Positions 1 through 6,259 of a DNA stretch of 9,624 nucleotides are shown here, piece by piece (the stretch's first letter is position 1; every line of letters begins with the position of its first letter). The DNA is from an uncultured Acetatifactor sp. GTDB taxonomy: Bacteria; Bacillota; Clostridia; Lachnospirales; Lachnospiraceae. The position numbers were made by a program, and so were the translations under genes. The stretch lies in the NCBI GenBank assembly GCA_910587755.1, contig CAJUNZ010000101.1, positions 1 to 9,624 of the forward strand, read 5' to 3'. The notes below the pieces were generated by a model. The model had not been told where the DNA came from, searched no databases, and saw nothing but the letters and a program-made list of their open reading frames with translations.

Positions 1-56
1 ACCGGGTCTTTGCCCTATTAGAATCAAGATTTTGAACTTGTTTCGCAATTACCTAG
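1..56. other. Unexplained AT-rich contig start, possible chimeric end
   Basis: This stretch is clearly richer in A and T than the coding sequence that follows. In the frame of the tape measure gene it has stops at 33-35 (TGA) and 54-56 (TAG), so it does not continue that gene upstream, although the gene is plainly truncated on this side. Another frame is open from 2 to 64 but gives no recognisable protein. Because the other contig end is adapter sequence, an assembly artefact or chimeric read end is plausible. Real phage sequence with decay mutations is the alternative. Confidence 0.4.
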
Positions 57-74
57 ACTTCATATGAGAACTAC

Positions 75-971
75 ATGCAGAAAGCAGAATCCGTGGGACT
101 GTCAGATTACTACAAAGACCTTGTAGCAAAAGGCGGCCTCTCCATAGAAAATATCACGGACAGCACACTGAAAGAGCAGATCAAAACTTACCAGGAATGG
201 TACGAGAAAGCCCTGGGCTGCGCAGACGCAGTGTCTGATCTGCAGGACAAGCTGGCGGAACTGGCGAAAACAAAGTTTGACAGCATAACCGCCCAATATG
301 AGGCAAAAACACAGGATATCGACCACACAGTGAACCTCATCAACGGAGAGCTGGAGAAGGCAGAAGCCCTGAATCAGATTGCCGGGGAGTCCTTCTACCA
401 TGCCCTGATAGACAGGGAACAGGCAAAACTCTCCACATTGGAACAGGAATACAGCGAAAAACTCTCCGCACTGAGGGAAGCTGTCTTTGGTGGATCCGTG
501 GAAACCGGATCTCAGGCATGGCAGGACATGAAAGCTGACATTGACAGCGTCACAGAGTCCATCCAGAAGTCTGAAAGGCAGCTTATAGACTACGAAAAAA
601 GTCTCCGGGAAACCGCCGCACAAAAGTTTGACAGCCTGGAAAAACAGTTTGAAAACGCAGTGGATCTCATCACCTCAGAAATCTCTCAGGCCGACAAACA
701 GCTCTCCCTCATAGAGGAAGCGGGCTACATGGCTGAAGAGTCCTTCTACCGCTCCCTGATTGAAGCCCAGAAAGCCAATGTGGACGCCCTGGCGAGGGAA
801 TACAGTACACTCTCCTCTTCCTTTGCGGAAGCCCTGGACAGCGGCAGCATTACACAATTTGACGAAAACTGGTACCAAATGACAGGAAGTATCAACAGTG
901 TGGAAGATGCGCTTCTGTCAGCGCAGGAAGCCCTGCTCCAGTATGGGAACAGCTTAAAACAGCTGCAATAG
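75..971 (+). CDS. Phage tail tape measure protein, central fragment ending at in-frame TAG
   Basis: This is part of a phage tail tape measure protein, the long helical protein that sets tail length and is threaded through the tail tube. The 298 residues are almost entirely charged, alanine/glutamate/leucine-rich coiled coil. The reading continues upstream of the listed ATG to codon 57-59 (TSYENYM...), and no ribosome site precedes the ATG, so this is not a true start. Two diverged copies of a 117-residue unit follow each other: residues 64-180 (AKTKFDS ... ESFYHALID) and 181-298 (AAQKFDS ... ESFYRSLIE). The TAG at 969-971 is followed in the same frame by another 683 codons of the same protein, so this fragment and the next are one gene split by a stop. 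CAG (Gln) to TAG is one transition and would read LQ-Q-DVFDRM. The phage assignment rests mainly on the downstream C-terminal part. Confidence 0.75.
   Translation: MQKAESVGLSDYYKDLVAKGGLSIENITDSTLKEQIKTYQEWYEKALGCADAVSDLQDKLAELAKTKFDSITAQYEAKTQDIDHTVNLINGELEKAEALNQIAGESFYHALIDREQAKLSTLEQEYSEKLSALREAVFGGSVETGSQAWQDMKADIDSVTESIQKSERQLIDYEKSLRETAAQKFDSLEKQFENAVDLITSEISQADKQLSLIEEAGYMAEESFYRSLIEAQKANVDALAREYSTLSSSFAEALDSGSITQFDENWYQMTGSINSVEDALLSAQEALLQYGNSLKQLQ
264..968 (+). repeat. Two tandem 117-residue (351-nt) protein repeats in the tape measure gene
   Basis: Copy one is at 264-614 and copy two at 615-968. The aligned landmarks are KFDS (residues 67 and 184), GESFYHALID against EESFYRSLIE, LEQEYSEKLSALREAV against LAREYSTLSSSFAEAL, and SQAWQDMKADIDSVTESI against DENWYQMTGSINSVEDAL. 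The copies are diverged in DNA and are best seen at protein level. Tape measure proteins commonly grow by internal duplication, and each unit adds helix length to the tail ruler. Confidence 0.75.
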
Positions 972-974
972 GAT

Positions 975-3020
975 GTGTTTGACAGAATGCAGGAGTCCAT
1001 GGGAGAACTTGCGGAGGAGTCCAATTTCCTCCTGGAGCTTATGGGCAAAGACAGTGACTTGTACAATCCAGACGGCTCCTACAGTGCCAAGGGGCTTACC
1101 GCCCAGGGACTCCATGCGGTGAGCTATGAAGTCTATATGAGACAAGCCCAGGAATATGCCAAAGCCCTCCGTGAGATCAACGGGGAACTTGCCGCAGATC
1201 CCGGCAATATGAAGCTGACAGAGCGCTACAGAGAACTGCTGAAACTCCAGAGGGAAACAGTCCTGAATGCAGAAGATGAAAAGAGCGCCATAAAAGATCT
1301 GGTCTCCGGAGGCTATGACCAGCTTCTCTCCCACTTGGACCAGCTGATCTCCGCCAGAAAAGACGCTCTGAGCAGAGAAAAAGATCTGCACGACTATGAG
1401 AAAACCATCTCAAAGCAAACTGATGAAGTGGAAAAATACCAGAAACTCCTGACCGCATATGAGGGCGATGACTCGGAGTCCATGAAAGTCCTGATCCAAA
1501 AGGCTCAGGAAGGGCTCACCGCCGCCCAGGAGGAGCTGAGTGAGACAGAGTATGACAGATACATGTCGGATCAGGAAGCGCTGCTGGACACCTTCCGGGG
1601 CGATGTGGAAGAATGGATCGGCACAAGACTTGACGATATCAGCCAGATTATGGCACAGGCCATAGAAGCCACCAACCAGAATGCCAGAACCATCAGCGGC
1701 CAGTTGAACACCAGCCTTTCCGCCGTGGGTATGAACCTGACAGAAAACTTTGCCAGAATATTTGAGACCGATTACAGCGGAGGAGTTAGAGATATTGTCT
1801 CCGGCTACTACGAAGGAGGCGGAAGATTCGACACCGCCGTGACCACCCTCGGCCTGGCAATGGACAGCATCAGGGACCGCACCATGGAGGTCAAAATGTC
1901 AGCCGACGGCATCAGCGCCGTACTGAACCAGCGGTTCCCGGAACTTGCGGCCGCCATTCCCAGCCTGGATACTACAAACGGAAAGATCGGAGACGTAAAA
2001 AGTGCGGTGGATCTGGTGAGACAGGCATTGGAGACCGTCAACGTCACCCTTGCGGACCTGCACCTGAAGCAGTCTGCCCTGCCGTCGGCCTCCTCTGCCG
2101 CCCCTGTCCCCACACAGACGCCCGCCCCAAAACCAGCTCCGACACCGAATCCCTCCAACGCCACAGCCGCCCCGCCGCCCTCTTCCAGCTCCGGACTAAG
2201 TGCTTCCGGGCAGAGCGGGTCCGGACAGAGCGGATCTGGACAGAGCGGATCTGGGCATAGCAGCCCCGGACAAAGCAGTTCCGGGCAGAATGGATCCGGA
2301 CAGAGCAGCTCCGGACAAAACGGTTCCGGTGAGCTGGAGACTTATTATGCCATAAAAGATTCAGGCACAGGCCGCATGCTGCTGAAAAATGCCACAAAAG
2401 CGGAATGCAGCTCCTATATCTTAGCAAACAACCTGGATTTCCAATCCCTCAGCGGAGGCGTATTCCTGGTCAGAAAAAAGGCTACCGCCACAACACCGGA
2501 CCAGAACAAGACAAAATATACGCTCACTTCAGGATCCGGAGGAATTCTCTCCATGCCCGCCAACCTGAAAACACTCCATGCCTACGCAGAGGGCCTGCAC
2601 AAAGCACCCAGGGACGAAACCGCCTGGACCCAGGAAAACGGCCCGGAAATCCTGGTCTCCCCCAGCCGTAATTCCATCCTCACCACCATAAAGCGCGGGG
2701 ACTCCGTGCTGACCGTAGAGCAGAGCGAGAACCTGCTGCGGCTCTCCCGGCTGGATCCTGCCCGGTTTCAGGAACGGTTCCGCATAACTCCCCCCAGCCG
2801 CATGGAAAACCTGCAGCCCGCCATGTACAACGCGGTCCGCAGCGCCGTAAACAATAACAACGACTTTCACATTCAGTTCAATATTCCAAATGTAACCAAC
2901 ACCGAAGAATTTGCGCGCTTTCTGCAATCCGGACAAGCCACAAGATATCTGCGGGAGATGATCGCTGATTCCCTTATGGGAAAAAACGACTATCATAGAT
3001 ACGCCAGAAAACTCTTTTAA
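975..3020 (+). CDS. Phage tail tape measure protein, C-terminal part
   Basis: This continues the tape measure protein in the same frame after the TAG. The listed start is a GTG with no credible ribosome site (the GGA at 971-973 is one base away), so independent translation is doubtful. Layout: coiled coil to about residue 230; a helical region to about 368; a proline/alanine/threonine-rich linker at about 369-410; a five-residue repeat of SGQSG type at 411-452; a small domain beginning ETYYAIKD at about 453-500; and a conserved-looking C-terminal block from about 534, with HAYAEGLHKAPRDETAWTQE, then ENGPEILVSPSRNSILTTIK and RGDSVL. That block, followed by an Asn-rich 'NIPNVTNTEEFARFLQ' segment, is what I recognise as the C-terminus of tape measure proteins from Clostridia phages. 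No transmembrane or peptidase motif is evident in this part. The gene ends in TAA. If the TAG is a fixed mutation, the tail would not assemble and the gene is a pseudogene. Confidence 0.8.
   Translation: MFDRMQESMGELAEESNFLLELMGKDSDLYNPDGSYSAKGLTAQGLHAVSYEVYMRQAQEYAKALREINGELAADPGNMKLTERYRELLKLQRETVLNAEDEKSAIKDLVSGGYDQLLSHLDQLISARKDALSREKDLHDYEKTISKQTDEVEKYQKLLTAYEGDDSESMKVLIQKAQEGLTAAQEELSETEYDRYMSDQEALLDTFRGDVEEWIGTRLDDISQIMAQAIEATNQNARTISGQLNTSLSAVGMNLTENFARIFETDYSGGVRDIVSGYYEGGGRFDTAVTTLGLAMDSIRDRTMEVKMSADGISAVLNQRFPELAAAIPSLDTTNGKIGDVKSAVDLVRQALETVNVTLADLHLKQSALPSASSAAPVPTQTPAPKPAPTPNPSNATAAPPPSSSSGLSASGQSGSGQSGSGQSGSGHSSPGQSSSGQNGSGQSSSGQNGSGELETYYAIKDSGTGRMLLKNATKAECSSYILANNLDFQSLSGGVFLVRKKATATTPDQNKTKYTLTSGSGGILSMPANLKTLHAYAEGLHKAPRDETAWTQENGPEILVSPSRNSILTTIKRGDSVLTVEQSENLLRLSRLDPARFQERFRITPPSRMENLQPAMYNAVRSAVNNNNDFHIQFNIPNVTNTEEFARFLQSGQATRYLREMIADSLMGKNDYHRYARKLF
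2205..2330 (+). repeat. 15-nt minisatellite encoding SGQ(S/N)(G/S) repeats
   Basis: About 8.4 tandem copies of a 15-base unit of the type TCCGGACAGAGCGGA encode SGQSG, with variants SGHSS, PGQSS, SGQNG and SGQSS. It sits directly after a proline-rich segment and before a small folded-looking domain, so it looks like a flexible linker. Synonymous changes between copies (GGA/GGG/GGT, TCC/TCT) show that it is not a fresh expansion. Confidence 0.9.
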
Positions 3021-3096
3021 GATACCCTTCCCGAACCTACAAGGACATGGCAAAGAAAAGAAGACTTTTATTATATCAAACGGAGGATACCACATT

Positions 3097-3384
3097 ATGA
3101 CAGTAAAAAACACTAAAATACAGCTGCAGTTCAGAAAAGCGGCACGTCTCATGGACAAAAACAACCGCCTGGCCGCAGAAAACACAGCCTTGAAACAAAA
3201 GCTTCAGGAACAGACCCCCCTGGTTCAGGCGGCGGAAAAATACAGGGACGAACACCGGAATATTCTGAACGCACTGGCAAAGGCAGAGACAGGATACAGA
3301 AACGCAGCCCTGGAACTGACGGCCGCCGCCAAAGAGTACAAAAAGCGCTCCGCCCCCTGTCTCTCATCCAGCACTCATGCCTGA
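3097..3384 (+). CDS. Small coiled-coil protein next to tape measure gene
   Basis: This encodes 95 residues and I do not recognise the family. The start is well supported: GGAGG at 3082-3086 lies 10 bases before the ATG. Residues about 18-50 and 55-85 are strongly helical, with a leucine-zipper-like pattern (NRLAAENTALKQKLQEQ), and the last dozen residues (SAPCLSSSTHA) look disordered. There is no signal peptide, membrane segment or DNA-binding motif. It starts 76 bases after the tape measure stop, on the same strand, so it is probably the last gene of the phage tail operon. A tail-associated or chaperone role is only an inference from position. It ends in TGA. Confidence 0.7.
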   Translation: MTVKNTKIQLQFRKAARLMDKNNRLAAENTALKQKLQEQTPLVQAAEKYRDEHRNILNALAKAETGYRNAALELTAAAKEYKKRSAPCLSSSTHA

Positions 3385-3432
3385 AGCACTTGGAACCTAT
3401 TCCCTTACTTTAAAAAACAGTTTGGGAAAACA

Positions 3433-3485
3433 GTACTGCCTGTGGGAAGCAAAGCCTTTCCATGGGCAGTGCACAGCCCTTTTTC
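3433..3485 (+). terminator. Candidate terminator after the phage tail genes
   Basis: The arms 3433-3448 and 3457-3472 form a 16-bp stem with four G-U pairs around an 8-base loop. The run of five T at 3480-3484 begins seven bases after the stem, which is not ideal for intrinsic termination. It lies 48 bases after the small coiled-coil gene and before the tRNA promoter, a sensible place for the operon to end. Confidence 0.4.
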
Positions 3486-3535
3486 CCCTCAAAAATACCC
3501 TCAAAAAATTTTTTTAAAAAATTTGAAAAAAGTAC

Positions 3536-3564
3536 TTGCATTTTTGGGAAACATATAGTATTAT
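3536..3564 (+). promoter_or_regulatory. Sigma-70-type promoter for tRNA-Glu
   Basis: The -35 TTGCAT (3536-3541) and -10 TATTAT (3559-3564) are separated by exactly 17 bases, in a stretch of A and T tracts (3502-3530) that could act as an UP-like element. The first tRNA base is 34 bases after the -10, which leaves a short 5' leader. The -35 matches consensus only partly; the -10 is good. Confidence 0.55.
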
Positions 3565-3597
3565 AAAGAAGTGCTGAGGGAACAGCAGAAAACACAA

Positions 3598-3669
3598 GGC
3601 TGATTGGTCAAGCGGTCAAGACGCCGCCCTCTCACGGCGGAAACAGGGGTTCGATTCCCCTATCAGCTG
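3598..3669 (+). tRNA. tRNA-Glu (anticodon CTC)
   Basis: A full cloverleaf can be drawn. The acceptor stem is GGCTGAT with ATCAGCT (one G-U pair), and the D arm has GTC with GAC and the AAGCGGTCAA loop. The anticodon stem is CCGCC with GGCGG around the loop CTCTCAC, giving anticodon CTC, which reads GAG (Glu). The variable loop is AAAC and the T arm is AGGGG-TTCGATT-CCCCT. The discriminator base is G (3669). CCA is not encoded, so it must be added by the CCA-adding enzyme. All stems are intact, so the gene looks functional. Confidence 0.95.
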
Positions 3670-3673
3670 CTGG

Positions 3674-3712
3674 AAACCTTGAAATCTATCTCAATAGATT
3701 TCAAGGTTTTTT
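3674..3712 (+). terminator. Intrinsic terminator of tRNA-Glu
   Basis: A perfect 16-bp stem (3674-3689 with 3694-3709) encloses the 4-base loop CTCA and ends in six T (3707-3712). The stem is A/T-rich but long and perfect. It begins four bases after the tRNA, so the transcript is a single tRNA. The remaining sequence up to the converging permease gene holds no further gene that I can support. Confidence 0.8.
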
Positions 3713-3816
3713 CTTGTTTCAGTTTCTCTCAGCTTCCGCCCCGCCTGCCGCTGCTGAGACATCCCATTCCTCCGCCCCGCATAAAAAATTATACTGCTGT
3801 TGTGAAATCTGCCGCC

Positions 3817-3845
3817 ACAAAACAAGAGACGGCCTAAGCCGTCTC
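3817..3845 (-). terminator. Intrinsic terminator of the ABC exporter operon
   Basis: GAGACGGC (3826-3833) pairs with GCCGTCTC (3838-3845) around a 4-base loop. Read on the - strand, the stem is followed by TTGTTTTG. The TAG stop of the permease gene lies at the stem-loop junction, so the terminator overlaps the end of the gene. It faces the tRNA terminator from the other side. Confidence 0.75.
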
Positions 3846-5387
3846 CATCTTGTAAAAATTCATCATGGCAATAATCATAAAGATCAGCGTCACCAGCCCC
3901 AGGCACACATTCATCAGCACATGGGCAGCCCTAATCCCCCCGGCAGCAAATCCGGCCCAGGCCCCTGCCACCGCCGCCATAATGGCGACGCTCTGGAACA
4001 GCATCTGCAGAAACTGCTTTCCCGTTCTGCCCAAAGTACTGCCCCCTGCAGCCTCCGCCATCGCCAGGGCATAGAGCTTGTTGGCGGAGAACAGCACAAA
4101 AAACAGAAGGCACAGCAAAGTGATGTCCGGCGCCAGTCCCATAGCCACCGCCCCAGGCAGGATGAAAAGACAGGCATTCACCAGTCCCTGCACATGCTGT
4201 ATGGCCGTGGCGAACAGGAGCTTCCGGAAAGCCGTATCCGGGATCAGATAGGTGTAGGGAGATTTGAGCTCCTTTCTCCATTTCCCGGTCAAAGCTGTAA
4301 AGATAAAAATCACATAGACCGAAGCCCCCGGCAGCACAAAACTGTTCTCCCCTATGGGCAGCCAGGCCAATCCCACTCCCGCAATGGCCGAGGCCAGACT
4401 GCCCCCGTCAAAGATAAAAAAGCGGCTTTTCTTGTACTCCAAAAGCTGTCTGTAGAACAGCGCTGCGGCTCCCTTTCCCCGCCAGCGTACCCCGGCTTTC
4501 CTTACTTTCTGTCTCCTGCCGGGCCTTTTTCCCATGCTTCCCTGCCTGCGGCTCTCCAGAATCTCCTCATAATCCTCTGAAAACTTAATGGCATCCTCAT
4601 AATAGGCGCCGGTACAGTTCATCCTCCAGGCCGCCGCAGCCAATACCACCAGAAGCAGAACATAGGCTCCGGTACAGATTAGATTTACCGTCGTGGGCCC
4701 TGTAAACAGCAGATGCACCACCGCCCCGTACCAGCCCGCCACCGGCACCAGCTGCACCATATCACTGTGCAGAAAATCCTTAAGCATCTGCCAGCTGAAT
4801 CCCTCTTTCAGGCAGGCGTACAGAGCCATAAGCACCAGCAGTCCCGCCAGGCCGTATGTCGCCTTTACCACCATTCCCCGTTGTCTCTCCCCCAGCTTCT
4901 CGGAGCCATAGAGCAGCATCATAATACTTCCCTCCAAAAGGTTGTGCACCACCACGGAAAAGAGAAAATAAAGGCACAGACGCCAGAGTTCCACAGAAAA
5001 AGTCATTCTGCCGAACACCAGGACACACAGGTTCAGCATCAGCTGCAGCGTCAGGGTCTTCAGATGCGCGTACAGCAGCACACTTTTGGGCGATACAGGG
5101 GACGGGAACAGAAAATGCACATCGCTCTTCCGGTACACCAGCCCCTTCCGCCTGGCATAGGCAATCAGATTTGCGGGGATCACCCAGAGGGCATAAACTG
5201 TCAGCACCGCCGCCATGCCCTGGGGCGAGTCCATACCGGCCTGTTCCGTGACCATTTTCAGGGAAAAAGGAAGAGCAAAGATATAGAAGCCAAGGATCAC
5301 CAGGTGCACATACGTCCCTGGCCTGCGCAGAGCCTTTCTGACACGGTTTACAAATGTCCTCACATAGAGATAACGAACCGCTCCCAT
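3834..5387 (-). CDS. ABC exporter permease subunit, multi-pass
   Basis: This is the 517-residue membrane subunit of an ABC transporter, resembling the 'putative ABC exporter' family of Firmicutes. I count about 12 hydrophobic segments, around residues 26-46, 58-77, 108-128, 135-165, 172-190, 214-232, 236-256, 328-345, 350-367, 402-422, 424-446 and 455-505. A long basic cytoplasmic loop (about 260-320, with KRPGRRQKVRK) splits the protein into two halves. There is no ATP-binding motif, so it depends on the ATPase encoded 2 bases upstream. The ATG at 5387 has a purine-rich ribosome site (GGGAGGG) inside the end of that gene. The substrate cannot be told from sequence; nearby genes give no clear hint of a bacteriocin or drug. 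It ends in TAG. Confidence 0.85.
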   Translation of the reverse strand: MGAVRYLYVRTFVNRVRKALRRPGTYVHLVILGFYIFALPFSLKMVTEQAGMDSPQGMAAVLTVYALWVIPANLIAYARRKGLVYRKSDVHFLFPSPVSPKSVLLYAHLKTLTLQLMLNLCVLVFGRMTFSVELWRLCLYFLFSVVVHNLLEGSIMMLLYGSEKLGERQRGMVVKATYGLAGLLVLMALYACLKEGFSWQMLKDFLHSDMVQLVPVAGWYGAVVHLLFTGPTTVNLICTGAYVLLLVVLAAAAWRMNCTGAYYEDAIKFSEDYEEILESRRQGSMGKRPGRRQKVRKAGVRWRGKGAAALFYRQLLEYKKSRFFIFDGGSLASAIAGVGLAWLPIGENSFVLPGASVYVIFIFTALTGKWRKELKSPYTYLIPDTAFRKLLFATAIQHVQGLVNACLFILPGAVAMGLAPDITLLCLLFFVLFSANKLYALAMAEAAGGSTLGRTGKQFLQMLFQSVAIMAAVAGAWAGFAAGGIRAAHVLMNVCLGLVTLIFMIIAMMNFYKMETA

Positions 5388-5389
5388 GA

Positions 5390-6169
5390 CTACCTTTCCC
5401 TCCCTTCCGGCCCACCATTCCCGGAAGATTCCACGGCCCGATTCTCCTGCCCGGATTGCCCCCTCTGCCCAACACCTTCCTGCTGTCCTGTGACAGAAAA
5501 GTACAGTTCTTCCAGGTCCTCATTCCCCAGGGATTCCCTGGCATAAGTCCCCAGTATCTTCCCCTTGTCCATCACAAAAGTCACATCCCAGAGCTCCTTC
5601 ACCATCTCCAGCATATGGGTGCTGATCAGGATAGTGCACCCATCCGCCCGCCGCTTCAGCAGCTGGGCTTTCAGCTCCTTGATAGCCCCCGGATCAAGCC
5701 CCACCATAGGTTCATCCAAAAGGATCACCCTGGGCCGAATGGCCAGAGCGCAGCAGATGCTGACCTTCTGCATCATTCCCTTGGAGAGTTCACCCCCCAG
5801 CTTTTCCTGCTTATCCTTCAGCTCAAAAATCTCCAGAAGCTCCAGAAGTTCCTCCCGGGAAACCTCCACCCCGTAAGCCCTGGTGATAAACTCCAGGTGC
5901 TCCCGCACAGTCAGCGCCTCATACATATAAGGCAGTTCCGGCACATAGGCAAACTGCCTTTTAGCCTCCTGAGTCCGGGAATCCATCCCCTGAATACGCA
6001 CCGTCCCCTTGTAGTTCAACAGCCCCGCAATGCTTTTAATGACTGTGGACTTTCCCGCCCCGTTGGGCCCTAAAAGTATCCCGGTCTTCCCGTCCGGCAC
6101 CGTAAATCCCACCTTGTCCGCAGCCAGATTTTTCCCATATTTTTTTGATAATTCCATCACTTCGAGCAT
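5390..6169 (-). CDS. ABC transporter ATP-binding protein
   Basis: This 259-residue cytoplasmic ATPase powers the adjacent permease. It shows Walker A GPNGAGKS (34-41), signature LSKGM (128-132, in place of LSGGQ), Walker B VILLDEP (148-154), D-loop GLDP (157-160) and the switch histidine in STH (H185). The Q-loop region reads YVPELP, with Glu78 where the usual Gln stands, a variant I have seen in ATPases of this exporter type. The last ~30 residues (from about 229) are a Gly/Gln/Glu-rich hydrophilic tail with no hydrophobic core, probably disordered. The start is an ATG preceded by a GAGG-type ribosome site in GAGGATGAGAGT. The gap to traX upstream is 90 bases with no convincing promoter, so it may be co-transcribed with that gene. 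It ends in TAG, two bases before the permease ATG. Confidence 0.93.
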   Translation of the reverse strand: MLEVMELSKKYGKNLAADKVGFTVPDGKTGILLGPNGAGKSTVIKSIAGLLNYKGTVRIQGMDSRTQEAKRQFAYVPELPYMYEALTVREHLEFITRAYGVEVSREELLELLEIFELKDKQEKLGGELSKGMMQKVSICCALAIRPRVILLDEPMVGLDPGAIKELKAQLLKRRADGCTILISTHMLEMVKELWDVTFVMDKGKILGTYARESLGNEDLEELYFSVTGQQEGVGQRGQSGQENRAVESSGNGGPEGRER

Positions 6170-6259
6170 ACTCTCATCCTCTATCCGCCCTCCCGGCGGT
6201 ACCTTTCTGTGTCCTGCTTACAGCTTTTCATTTCACGGCCCGGCGCCTCAGACATCCCG

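Noticed and set aside
102..623. - strand frame of 173 codons opposite the tape measure gene
   Set aside because: It is Cys/Phe/Leu-rich and antisense to coiled-coil coding sequence; no ribosome site or recognisable motif.
2205..2330. Short regular repeats considered as a CRISPR array
   Set aside because: The units are contiguous 15-mers with no spacers and stay in frame within a protein, so they are a coding minisatellite.
57..3020. TAG-to-Gln recoded phage genome as the default explanation
   Set aside because: Only one TAG interrupts the frame, the remaining 2 kb has none, and both ABC genes on the same contig use TAG as a stop. It stays possible but is not supported.
3674..3709. Perfect inverted repeat beside the tRNA considered as an integration site
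   Set aside because: It ends in six T, sits directly after the tRNA, and no second copy or integrase is seen; a terminator explains it fully.
3714..4580. Long + strand reading frame, 288 codons, opposite the permease gene
   Set aside because: It is antisense to a clear multi-pass permease, is rich in His/Gln/Pro/Ser as expected for the complement of hydrophobic codons, and has no ribosome site.
4713..5546. Long + strand reading frame, 277 codons, opposite permease and ATPase
   Set aside because: It runs across the junction of two well-supported genes on the other strand, with shadow-type His/Gln/Pro composition.
6170..6259. Promoter or terminator between traX and the ATPase gene
   Set aside because: Only a 5-bp CCGCC/GGCGG hairpin without a T-tract was found, and no -35/-10 pair stood out.
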